This document shows positions 48,843-56,738 of a DNA stretch of 64,000 bases, one piece after another (within the stretch, counting starts at the first letter, position 1; each line of letters starts with the position of its first letter). The notes below the pieces were generated by a model. The model was given only the letters and a program-made list of their open reading frames with translations, made no database searches and was not told the DNA's origin. Source of the stretch: Planotetraspora kaengkrachanensis (GTDB lineage: Bacteria > Actinomycetota > Actinomycetes > Streptosporangiales > Streptosporangiaceae); contig NZ_BONV01000042.1 in NCBI RefSeq assembly GCF_016862895.1, positions 55,530-119,529 on the forward strand, in the 5' to 3' direction. The position numbers and the translations under genes were made by a program.

Positions 48843-49805
48843 TCACTGCTGGAAGTGGCCCGGGCCGAGCACCTGCCAGGAGGAGCCGTGCGGGTCGCTG
48901 ATCGAGCGATACGGCGCGGTGAAGCTGAACGCCTGCGAGGTGGAGCGCTTGATCGCCCACAGGGTGGGCTTGTCGCCTGAGCGGTCCCAGGCGATGCCCT
49001 GGCCCTCGACGTCGGGCAGGCCGACCGTCGCGACCCACTCGAGCTCGGAGCCGGCGGTCGGCAGGTTCATGACGTACGCCTCGCCGAGGTCGTGCCCGGT
49101 CAGCCAGAGGCGGCCGTCGGGCCCCCACGATCCGCCGGAGTTGCTCATCGGCTTGAACCGGTCGAGGATCGCCTTCGGGATGTTCCAGGACTCGACGACC
49201 TGGAAGTGGTCGTCCATCTTGACGATCTGCGTGTTGTAGGTCCCGCCGTACGGCTCGGTCTCGCCGTCCGGCACCTCGTCGTAGTTGGCGAAGCCCGCCC
49301 ACCAGGCGCCGTCGTGCCGGTCCAGCCAGGTCAGCGAACCGCGGTAGATGCCGAAGCTGTAGGTGTCGACGTGCCGCATCGTCTTGGTGTCGAACACCTC
49401 GATGGAGCTCTCCATCGGCGACTCGTCGTAGTTGGAGTGCGCGGTGTACAGCTTGTCGCCGACGACCACGGCGCTGTCCATGTGGATGATCGGACCGCCG
49501 GATTCGGACACGAACTGCAGCAACGGCTTGCCGGTCGCCTTGTCGTGCTTGGTGATCTTTCGGTTGTCGACCACGTAGAAGTACTTCTTGTCGACGGCGA
49601 CGGCCTGGTTCGCGTCGAAGGTGTCGTAAGACCTGGCGAGGGTGGCGGTGAACACCGGGGGCTCGACGACCGCGGCAGCCGACGCGCCGGTCAGGACGTG
49701 CGTGGGCTCGGCGGCCTGGGCAGGCGTCAGGCCGGCGCTCAGGGCGAGCGCTCCGACGGTGATCGTGGCCGCCAGTCCAGTGGCGATCTTCGCTCGGGTG
49801 GGCAT
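48843..49805 (-). CDS. Secreted beta-propeller-like protein
   Basis: About 320 aa with a signal peptide (ATGLAATITVGALALSAGLTPAQAA, in part). Repeated blade-like segments of the YVTN/quinoprotein type follow (NQAVAVDKKYFYVVDNRKITKHD, SAVVVGDKLYTAHSNYDESP, GGSWGPDGRLWLTGHDLGEAYV, each in part). No catalytic motif was seen. GGAGG lies 2 bases before the first of two adjacent ATGs (49808) and 5 bases before the second (49805), favouring the latter. Confidence 0.8.
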   Translation of the reverse strand: MPTRAKIATGLAATITVGALALSAGLTPAQAAEPTHVLTGASAAAVVEPPVFTATLARSYDTFDANQAVAVDKKYFYVVDNRKITKHDKATGKPLLQFVSESGGPIIHMDSAVVVGDKLYTAHSNYDESPMESSIEVFDTKTMRHVDTYSFGIYRGSLTWLDRHDGAWWAGFANYDEVPDGETEPYGGTYNTQIVKMDDHFQVVESWNIPKAILDRFKPMSNSGGSWGPDGRLWLTGHDLGEAYVMNLPTAGSELEWVATVGLPDVEGQGIAWDRSGDKPTLWAIKRSTSQAFSFTAPYRSISDPHGSSWQVLGPGHFQQ

Positions 49806-50001
49806 CATTTCCTCCAAGGGCACTTCGCGTTGAGAGAGGGCGGATCGATCGCCCGGCCGCGACCGCTCGCCGGCGGCGGAGCGGTGCGGACCGGACGAAC
49901 GAGACGCCCGACTCAGACCGAAATGACCTTTCCGGTCGTGATGTTCTTGCGTGCGAACATGACTCGACCGGTGGGTGAACCCGTCAGGAAGGGCCGCGCC
50001 G

Positions 50002-50292
50002 TCAGTCGACCTTGAAGGGGTCGTGCTCGGCCAGCAGCTTGTCGAGCCTCGCCTGGTCGACCCGGCCGACGATGGTGCTCTCCTCCTGCCGGTCCCGCAC
50101 GCACTTGGCGAGGGTGAACGTCGAGGTGACCACGTAGAGCAGCCCCAGGGCCAGGAACGACCGGATCCAGCCGCTCACCGGGATGTACGCGACGCCCACC
50201 GCGAGAGCGGTCACCGAGATCCCGAACGAGATCACAGCCTGCACGTAGAACGCGGCCGTCGTGGTCTGGCGCGTTTGCACTGTTCGTGTCAT
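50002..50292 (-). CDS. YiaA/YiaB family inner membrane protein
   Basis: 96 aa with two membrane helices (AAFYVQAVISFGISVTALAVGV, in part, and WIRSFLALGLLYVVTSTFTLAKCVRDRQE). This is the YiaA/YiaB pattern, ending in VDQARLDKLLAEHDPFKVD. Function unknown. ATG 50292 begins just before the first helix; longer frames upstream have low coding likelihood. Confidence 0.83.
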   Translation of the reverse strand: MTRTVQTRQTTTAAFYVQAVISFGISVTALAVGVAYIPVSGWIRSFLALGLLYVVTSTFTLAKCVRDRQEESTIVGRVDQARLDKLLAEHDPFKVD

Positions 50293-50521
50293 AAGGCCAT
50301 CGTCGGCACGGCCGGTGGGCGTGTCCTGAGTGCGGCTACTCAGCATGAGGTGAGTAGGCGCACCCTCCGACGTCCGGCCTCCTGTCCAGGTGACGCGACT
50401 CGCGAATAACGGACTTGTTTTCCAAATGCCGCAATGTTGGCCATTCAACCGGCGCCGAGATTACTGTCGAGATCGCACCCGAGCCGATGTGACCCGACGC
50501 CAGGTGATTGGAGCATCGCCG

Positions 50522-51526
50522 ATGCCACTACGGTCCTATGGCGTACTGGCGGCTCGCGCCGTCGACCGGCGCCGTGAGGGAACCACCGACACCCCCCACT
50601 TCCAGATCCATCTGCTCGACGCCGGCGGCACCGCGTATCGTGCCGCGATCAACGTCCAGTCACAGCAGGCACCCTCCGAGTTGCTCTACCTCGCCGACGA
50701 GGACTTCGCCCACCCCGTGACGGCACTCCTGCCGGAGGCGGGCAGCGGCTGGACGCCTCTCGCGTCGCGACCGGGCGGCGCGAGCCTGGACTTCATCCGC
50801 GGCAACCTGTTCGACCCCGCGCTCATGCGCCCGCTCCCGCCCGAGGTTCCCGGCCAGGACAACGACCTGGCCGACAAGCTCGACCGCTACATCCAGCGGG
50901 CGATCGGCGACCCGGCCGCCGGCGTCTACGTCTTCGGCGAACGATGGGGTCCCGAGCCCTCCACACGCGACAAGGTCTTCGGCTTCCTGCCGGGCAACGG
51001 CGTCCACGACGTGCACATGAACCAGGGCAACAGCGGAAGCTTCCGCAGGGACGACGGCGTCTGGCAGGACGGAGGGCTGCTGATCCACCTGCCCGGCGAG
51101 CAGCGGTGGATCGCGATCTTCCTCGCCTTCCAGTCCCAGGCCTGGCACACCGACGACACCACGGGACACGCCGTCGAGGAGGCGCCGCCACGGCCGGTCC
51201 CCGGCGAACGGGCGCTTCGCATCCTCGCCACTCTCGTCAATCCCGTCGGCCCGGCCCCCGAACCCGAGACCGTCACCCTTCTGAACACCTCACCCGAGCC
51301 GATCGACCTCGACGGCTGGCGCCTGACCGACCAGGGGAACCGCACGCTCCCTCTCACCGGCCTCATCGGCCCGGGAGCGGCACTCCGCCTTCCCGTCACC
51401 GCGGGACTCCAGTTGGCCAACGGCGGCGGGGCGATCACCCTGCTCGACCCCGCCGGTCTCAAGGCCGACGGGGTGTCCTACACCAAACAGCAGGCGTCCA
51501 GGGAAGGGTGGACGATCATCTTCTGA
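50522..51526 (+). CDS. DUF2278 family protein with C-terminal lamin-tail-like domain
   Basis: 334 aa. Residues 1-220 match the DUF2278 pattern (LRSYGVLAARAVDRRREG, HFQIHLLDAGGTAYRAAINVQS, GNGVHDVHMNQGNSG, DGGLLIHLPGEQRWIAIFLAFQSQAWHTDD). The last 100 residues (VTLLNTSPEPIDLDGWRLTDQGN, LPLTGLIGPGAALRLPV) look like a lamin-tail immunoglobulin fold. The conserved His and Asn suggest a hydrolytic fold but no activity is known. ATG 50522 begins the family start. Confidence 0.85.
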   Translation: MPLRSYGVLAARAVDRRREGTTDTPHFQIHLLDAGGTAYRAAINVQSQQAPSELLYLADEDFAHPVTALLPEAGSGWTPLASRPGGASLDFIRGNLFDPALMRPLPPEVPGQDNDLADKLDRYIQRAIGDPAAGVYVFGERWGPEPSTRDKVFGFLPGNGVHDVHMNQGNSGSFRRDDGVWQDGGLLIHLPGEQRWIAIFLAFQSQAWHTDDTTGHAVEEAPPRPVPGERALRILATLVNPVGPAPEPETVTLLNTSPEPIDLDGWRLTDQGNRTLPLTGLIGPGAALRLPVTAGLQLANGGGAITLLDPAGLKADGVSYTKQQASREGWTIIF

Positions 51527-51574
51527 ACCTCATGTGGAAGGGCTCCCCAGGCCGAGCCGGTCCGAGAAAGTGGA

Positions 51575-52462
51575 TCACGCGGTGAGGAGCCGGTCCTGTT
51601 CAAGGGGAGGCGTGCCGCCGTACCAGGGCAGCACGCGACCGAAACGAATGAGTTCGCCGTAGAACTCTGGATCGACCCGTTCGGAGAGCAACAGGTCGAG
51701 CACCGCCTTCGCGGCCCTCGGCGGGGTCCGGGCCTGGCTGAAGTCCGGGAACCACGGCCGCGACAGCCTCGTGTCCACGAGTCCGGGACAGACGGCGGCG
51801 ATCAGTGTGCCTTCGGGCACGTCCCGTGCCCGCCTCCGCGCCGCGACCGCGCGCACCGCCGCGACCTGCGCCACCTTGGACGGCACGTTGAGCCAGCGCG
51901 GCCAGCCCCGTTCCTCGGCCGTGCCGGCGTGGATGTCGGTGCGCCAGGACTCGACGGCCTGCTCCACCTCGTCGAGCGACGCGCCGTCGAACAAGGCATG
52001 GAGCCGAGAGTCCAGATGGCCGAGCGTGCCCAGGGAACTCGCCACGACGACCATCCGTCCGCCGGGGCGAAGCACCGGGCCGAACGAGCGCAGCATGGCA
52101 TGCGTGCCGCCGTTGGCGACCGCGATGAACTCGTCGGCCTGCTCGGACTGCGAGCGATCGGGAGTGAGCAGGGCACTCGCGTTGGACACCACGATGTCCA
52201 CTCCGCCGTACCGTTCGCCGAGTTCGACGGCCATCGCGGCCACGGCGCCGGCGTCGGTCACGTCCAGCACCCGGCCCTCCACCCGGCTCCGCGTCCCGGC
52301 GGCCTCGGCGACGCGCGATGCGGCGTCGTCGACCCGGCCGCCGTCGCGGCCGGTGAGCAGGACCATGTCGTCAGGCCCCATCCGGGCGGCCAACCCCTCG
52401 ACGAGCGCGAAGCCGATGCCCTGGTTGGCCCCGGTGACCAGGGCGACGCGTGCGATCTCCAT
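51575..52462 (-). CDS. Short-chain dehydrogenase/reductase with substituted catalytic Tyr
   Basis: 295 aa SDR of the carbonyl-reductase type: cofactor loop VTGANQGIGFALVEGL, VSNASALL (NNAG equivalent) and VVASSLGTLGH for the catalytic Ser. Where relatives have a Tyr-x3-Lys, the sequence is GWPRWLNVPSKVAQV, so Lys is present but the position of Tyr is Asn. A canonical carbonyl-reductase mechanism is therefore doubtful. It is divergent from a LysR gene 71 bp away, with a 7-bp-arm palindrome between, so LysR control is likely. Confidence 0.87.
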   Translation of the reverse strand: MEIARVALVTGANQGIGFALVEGLAARMGPDDMVLLTGRDGGRVDDAASRVAEAAGTRSRVEGRVLDVTDAGAVAAMAVELGERYGGVDIVVSNASALLTPDRSQSEQADEFIAVANGGTHAMLRSFGPVLRPGGRMVVVASSLGTLGHLDSRLHALFDGASLDEVEQAVESWRTDIHAGTAEERGWPRWLNVPSKVAQVAAVRAVAARRRARDVPEGTLIAAVCPGLVDTRLSRPWFPDFSQARTPPRAAKAVLDLLLSERVDPEFYGELIRFGRVLPWYGGTPPLEQDRLLTA

Positions 52463-52505
52463 GCGCCCCAGGGTAGGAAGGGTTCAGGCATGCGTCCAAC
52501 GAAAG

Positions 52506-52528
52506 TTACGCACACCTGGTATGCGTAA
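52506..52528. promoter_or_regulatory. Palindrome in the SDR/LysR divergent promoter
   Basis: TTACGCA (52506-52512), nine bases, then TGCGTAA (52522-52528): a perfect 7-bp inverted repeat between the divergent starts. LysR-type regulators commonly bind such interrupted palindromes (T-N11-A core). Confidence 0.6.
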
Positions 52529-52533
52529 AGTTC

Positions 52534-53457
52534 ATGGACTTCACCAACGCCTCGCTGACCGAACTCCGGGTCTTCCGCGAGGTGGCCGAGCGGGGCACGC
52601 TCACCGCCGCGGCCGCCGCGCTGGGCTACACCCAGTCCGCCGTGTCCCGCCAGATCTCCGCGCTGGAACGGGCCGCAGGGATCTCCCTGTTGGAACGCCG
52701 CCGCGACGGAGTGCGGCTCACCGCCGCCGGGCACATCGTGCTGCGACGGGCCACGACGGTGCTCGACCAGATCGACGCCACGGCTCGTGAACTCGCCGGT
52801 CTGCCCACCGAGGCCGGCACCGTGCGCCTCGGCTGGTTCACCAGTGCCGGCGCCGTCCTTGTCCCCCGCGCGGTCGCCGCGCTGCGCCGCACTCACCCCG
52901 CCATCAGGGTCGTCACGAGAGAGGGCAGCACGCCCGCACTGGTCCGTGCACTGCGGGCAGGCAGCGTGGACCTCGCGGTGCTGGCCTCGGCACCGCCGTT
53001 CCGTCCACCCGACGCCGAGTCGCCTCCGCTGGAGTTGCGGACGCTCACCGAGCGCACCCTCCGCCTCGCGGTGCCCGCCACCCATCCGTTCGCCCGGCGT
53101 GATTCCGTGGACGTCGCCGATCTGCGGGGTCAGCGCTGGGTCGCGAGCGCCTCCTCAGGCGATGAGCAGTTGATGGGAGTGTGGCCCGGGCTGGACGAAC
53201 GACCCGAGATCGCGCACACCGCCCGCGACTGGATGGCCAAGCTCCATCTCGTCGCCGCCGGGTGCGGACTGACCACCGTGCCGCCGTCGCTCGCGTCGGC
53301 GGCACCCCCGGGGGTGCGGATCGTGGCGGTGCACGGCGGCCCGGAGGAGCTGCGCCGAATCGTGCTGGCGCGACTGCCCCACCCGCCGGCGGAGCCGGTC
53401 GCCCGGCTTGCCGACGCCCTGTTCGCGGCCGCGGCCGAGCCGGGCGCCGCCGGGTAG
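52534..53457 (+). CDS. LysR family transcriptional regulator
   Basis: 307 aa: N-terminal winged helix (LTELRVFREVAERGTLTAAAAALGYTQSAVSRQISALE, in part), linker helix, and a periplasmic-binding-like effector domain (RLGWFTSAGAVLVPRAVAAL). It probably regulates the divergent SDR gene and itself through the palindrome at 52506-52528. The start ATG 52534 is only 6 bp beyond that palindrome, with little Shine-Dalgarno; autorepression or a leaderless transcript would fit. Confidence 0.92.
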   Translation: MDFTNASLTELRVFREVAERGTLTAAAAALGYTQSAVSRQISALERAAGISLLERRRDGVRLTAAGHIVLRRATTVLDQIDATARELAGLPTEAGTVRLGWFTSAGAVLVPRAVAALRRTHPAIRVVTREGSTPALVRALRAGSVDLAVLASAPPFRPPDAESPPLELRTLTERTLRLAVPATHPFARRDSVDVADLRGQRWVASASSGDEQLMGVWPGLDERPEIAHTARDWMAKLHLVAAGCGLTTVPPSLASAAPPGVRIVAVHGGPEELRRIVLARLPHPPAEPVARLADALFAAAAEPGAAG

Positions 53458-53520
53458 CACGACCCCGAATTCGGCAGCAGCCCGTTTCCCTGCCGCCGTG
53501 ATCGCCCGTCGCCGGCCCTC

Positions 53521-53533
53521 CCGGATAATCCGG
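53521..53533. promoter_or_regulatory. Palindrome upstream of the N-formylglutamate amidohydrolase gene
   Basis: CCGGAT-A-ATCCGG is a perfect 13-bp palindrome 37 bases upstream of the start at 53570. Position and symmetry suggest an operator; the regulator is unknown. Confidence 0.35.
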
Positions 53534-53569
53534 AATGACCACAAGACACGAACAGCCGGGGGCGGAAAC

Positions 53570-54391
53570 ATGTCCGAGGAGCCGATCCACCGCGTGCAGG
53601 CGGGCGCGCCGGCTTCCGCCGTGGTCCTGCACGTGCCGCACGGTTCCCGCGCCCTCACCCCCGCCGCCCGTCAGAGCATCGCCCTCGACGACGACGCCCT
53701 GGCCGTGGAGTTGGACCACATGACCGACGCCCACACCGGGCTCATCGCCGCCCGCGCCGCGGACGCCGCCGCCCTGACGCCGTGGCTGCTGGAGAACCGC
53801 TACTCCCGGCTGGTCGTGGATCCCGAACGTTTTCCCGACGAGCGTGAGGAGATGCGGGCCGTCGGCATGGGCGCCGTCTACACCCGCACGGCGCACGGCG
53901 GGCGGCTTCGCCACGACGACGACGCCCGCGACGAGGCTCTCCTGGCCCGGCACTACCGGCCGTACGCCGCCGCCATGGCCGACCTGGTCGACGCGCGACT
54001 GGCCGCGACCGGCCACGCCGTCGTCATCGACGTCCACTCCTATCCCAGCCGGCCCCTGCCGTACGAGTTGCACGGTGACGGCCCGCGGCCCGCGATCTGC
54101 CTCGGAACGGACTCCTTCCACACCCCTCCCGAGTTGATCCGTGCCGCCGAAGCCGCGTTCACCGGCTTCGGGGACATCGAACTGAACACCCCCTTCTCCG
54201 GTTGCTACGTGCCGCTCAAGCATTACCGGCAGCAGACGGCGGTCACCGCGCTCATGATCGAGATCCGCCGTGACACCTACATGAGCGAGCCCGGTGGCCC
54301 ACCCGGCGAGGGCGTCGACCGCCTCGCCAGGGCGCTGGCCGACCTCGTCGACGCGGCGGCGCCCGCCTATCCGAGCGATCCGCTCGGCTGA
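53570..54391 (+). CDS. N-formylglutamate amidohydrolase family protein
   Basis: 273 aa. Family motifs: VLHVPHGSRALTP (first His), DAHTGLIAAR, NRYSRLVVDPERFPDE, VVIDVHSYPSRPLPYE and EIRRDTYM. HutG-type enzymes release formate from N-formylglutamate in one route of histidine breakdown; no other hut gene is near, so the substrate may differ. ATG 53570 is preferred; the longer frame begins inside the LysR gene. Confidence 0.87.
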   Translation: MSEEPIHRVQAGAPASAVVLHVPHGSRALTPAARQSIALDDDALAVELDHMTDAHTGLIAARAADAAALTPWLLENRYSRLVVDPERFPDEREEMRAVGMGAVYTRTAHGGRLRHDDDARDEALLARHYRPYAAAMADLVDARLAATGHAVVIDVHSYPSRPLPYELHGDGPRPAICLGTDSFHTPPELIRAAEAAFTGFGDIELNTPFSGCYVPLKHYRQQTAVTALMIEIRRDTYMSEPGGPPGEGVDRLARALADLVDAAAPAYPSDPLG

Positions 54392-54489
54392 AACCGTCGT
54401 CGCAGATGTCGTCGAATCCCGATGTATCCGGCGGACACCCTCGTTACCCTGTCGCCGATCCTTCGGGACAGCCGAGGCGAGGAGACGGC

Positions 54490-55155
54490 ATGGGTTCATC
54501 GCTGTGGGAAGAGACGATCAAATCGGTTCCCAATCTCGTGGTCGCCGTACTGACCCTCTCTCTGGGGTGGTTGGTCGGCAATCGACTCACCGCCCGCTGG
54601 GACGAACGCAAGAAGCGCCGCGAGCTCGATCTCGTGGCTCTCGGCGTCTTCTATGACATCTACGGACAGTTCTTCGCCGTCTGGAAGCTCTGGAGCAACG
54701 CTCCCGCCGACATGAGGAACCAGGATGATTTCCGGCGCAGCCTGCTCGATCGCGCAGCGGAGATCGAGGGGAAATTGGAGTCCCTGCTCGTGCGAGTGGC
54801 CTCGGAGCGAAACCTCTCCGATGGGGACTGCGTTCTCCTCGGCTGCTTCCGGCAGGCCGTCCAGTGCCTCCGGGAGTCCATAAGAGAGAAGGAGCCTCTC
54901 CGGTCGCTGATCATCCAGCCTGGCGGCAAGCGAGTGATCTCAATGCTCTGGTACGGCTCGGATGCTCCCCCTTATCTCGCGTTCAAGGCCCTCGCCGCAT
55001 TCGCCGCCGATCTGCTCTCCAAGAGCAACGACGCCGGCACCAAGGCGACGACCGGTTACTCGGCCCTCAAGCAGATCACCAGCAGTGAGCTGGAGCGGAC
55101 CTGGGTGGAAGAGGCGTCCAGGCTTCTGGCACTCCAGAGCCTGCCGACCACCTGA
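54490..55155 (+). CDS. Membrane-anchored protein of unknown function
   Basis: 221 aa. One N-terminal membrane helix (SVPNLVVAVLTLSLGWLVG) is followed by a charged helix (TARWDERKKRRELDLVALGVFYDIYGQF) and an alpha-helical domain that I do not recognise. AGGAG sits five bases before ATG 54490. Codon bias is weaker than in neighbours, which may indicate transfer. The gene ends at a terminator shared with the convergent neighbour. Confidence 0.75.
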   Translation: MGSSLWEETIKSVPNLVVAVLTLSLGWLVGNRLTARWDERKKRRELDLVALGVFYDIYGQFFAVWKLWSNAPADMRNQDDFRRSLLDRAAEIEGKLESLLVRVASERNLSDGDCVLLGCFRQAVQCLRESIREKEPLRSLIIQPGGKRVISMLWYGSDAPPYLAFKALAAFAADLLSKSNDAGTKATTGYSALKQITSSELERTWVEEASRLLALQSLPTT

Positions 55156-55165
55156 CCGCTGAACG

Positions 55166-55190
55166 GGAGGCCCTCCCCGGGAGGGCCTCC
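55166..55190. terminator. Bidirectional GC hairpin between convergent genes
   Basis: GGAGGCCCTCC and GGAGGGCCTCC face each other around CCCGG as a near-perfect palindrome (up to 12 bp), between the stops at 55155 and 55221. Confidence 0.8.
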
Positions 55191-55220
55191 GAGCTGTCGA
55201 ACCCTCGACGCGAGGACGTC

Positions 55221-55985
55221 TCAGTGCACGGTGAGGCTGCCACCGGTGGCGGGAGTGAAGGTGATCTCGTCGTGGAACGCGTACCGGCCGGGCTGCGCGC
55301 TGAACGTGACTCGGCGGGTGGTCGACGGCGGAACGGTCAGATGCACGTCGAGCGCGTCGATGTCGAAGGCCCGCGGCGAGAACAGGTCATCGTTGCGCAG
55401 CAGGACCGAGATCTCTCCCGCGGGCGCCTCCAGAGCAGCGCGATCCACCCGGGTGCCATCAGTGACCAGGAGGATGTCCCCGGCTCGTGCGGTGTCCTGA
55501 TCGCGGGTCAGCCACAGCGCGGTCGAGGCGACCACGCTCACACCGGCGAGCACGCCGGCGGCCAGCAACACCGACCGCGCCCGGCCACCCGCGCGTGCGA
55601 CCCTTCGCGTGCGCCAGGCGGGAACCGCGGCGATCAGGCCGGTGAGCGAGGCCAGCGCGTTCAGCGAGGTTGCGGCGAAGACCGGCCCGGATTCAGGCGA
55701 GCTGAGCATGTACACCAGCAGCCCGGAGTGGACCAGCAGATTGAGCAGGCAGGCTCCGGCGATCACGCCCACCCCTGTCCGGGTCCGATGGCGCAGCAGC
55801 ACCAGCCCGGTCACCACCAGGATGTCGAGCACGATCAGTGACGGGCCGAGGAAACGGCCCAGCAGCATCTGCAGCACGGTCATGGCCACCAGGACCAGAA
55901 CGCAGGCGCGCAGCAGGCCGGGCCAGCCGCCGCGGGCCGTGGGGGTGGATTCCGCGGCTGTCAGGCCCGGCTCGATGAAGGTCAC
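55221..55985 (-). CDS. Membrane protein with C-terminal cupredoxin-like domain
   Basis: About 254 aa. Five or so membrane helices in the first 180 residues (LLRACVLVLVAMTVLQMLLG, LIVLDILVVTGLVLL, VIAGACLLNLLVHSGLLVYML region, VLLAAGVLAGVSVVASTALWL) precede an extracytoplasmic beta domain (PAGEISVLLRNDDLFSPRAFDIDALDVHLTVPPS, in part). The latter resembles cupredoxin/EfeO-like folds, but no clear copper Cys is seen. GTG 55985 has GGAGG seven bases upstream. Adjacent to a two-component system that could regulate it (inference). Confidence 0.75.
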   Translation of the reverse strand: MTFIEPGLTAAESTPTARGGWPGLLRACVLVLVAMTVLQMLLGRFLGPSLIVLDILVVTGLVLLRHRTRTGVGVIAGACLLNLLVHSGLLVYMLSSPESGPVFAATSLNALASLTGLIAAVPAWRTRRVARAGGRARSVLLAAGVLAGVSVVASTALWLTRDQDTARAGDILLVTDGTRVDRAALEAPAGEISVLLRNDDLFSPRAFDIDALDVHLTVPPSTTRRVTFSAQPGRYAFHDEITFTPATGGSLTVH

Positions 55986-56063
55986 GACGTCGCCTCCGTG
56001 GGGCGTGGGCGCCCGGGGCGGGCGCCGATCCCGCACACGATCGCGTGACGGGCGTCCCAGCCG

Positions 56064-56738
56064 TCAGGGGCGGAAGTACCGATCCGATCGGGCGGGACCG
56101 CCGAAGCCCGCCTCGCGCGCCTTGGCGACGACCGCGGCCCTGCTGGCGGCGCCGAGCTTGTCGAGCAGTGCCGAGACATAGTTCCGCACCGTCTTGGCGC
56201 TCAGGTGCAGCCGCGTCGCGATGACGGTGTTGTCCAGCCCATCTGCGACCAGATGCAGCACCTCGCGCTCGCGAGGTGTCAATTCCGGGTAAGGCAGCGC
56301 CTGGCCGGGACCCTGCCCGGCGAAAGAACGCAGCAGCCGCTCCGACACCCCCGTCCCGAAGATCGCTCTCCCCTCAGCGACCGCCAGCACCGCGGAACGG
56401 ATCTCATCCGCGGAGGCGTCCTTCAACACATAGCCGCGCGCCCCGGCACGCAGCACCGCATGCAGGGCCTGATCGGTGTCGTTCATCGTGAGCACCAGCA
56501 CCTTGACCGAGTCGGGCCCGCCGGCGATCCGACGGGTGGCGGCCACACCATCGAGGCCGGGCATCGCCAGGTCCATCACCACCACATCAGGCGCGCACCG
56601 GGCGGCGGCCGCCACCGCCGACTCGCCGTCGTCGGCCTCGTCCACCACGACGATCCCGTGGCGGCCGTCCAGAATCGCCCGTAGCCCCGCGCGGAACGTC
56701 GGGTGGTCGTCGACGATCAGCACCCGGACATCGGTCAT
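56064..56738 (-). CDS. NarL/FixJ-type response regulator
   Basis: 224 aa: receiver domain (VLIVDDHPTFRAGLRAILDG; phosphoacceptor Asp in VVVMDLAMPGLDG) and LuxR helix-turn-helix (LTPREREVLHLVADGLDNTVIATRLHLSAKTVRNYVSALL, in parts). Its ATG overlaps the histidine kinase stop by four bases (ATGA), so they are a coupled pair. Confidence 0.94.
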   Translation of the reverse strand: MTDVRVLIVDDHPTFRAGLRAILDGRHGIVVVDEADDGESAVAAAARCAPDVVVMDLAMPGLDGVAATRRIAGGPDSVKVLVLTMNDTDQALHAVLRAGARGYVLKDASADEIRSAVLAVAEGRAIFGTGVSERLLRSFAGQGPGQALPYPELTPREREVLHLVADGLDNTVIATRLHLSAKTVRNYVSALLDKLGAASRAAVVAKAREAGFGGPARSDRYFRP

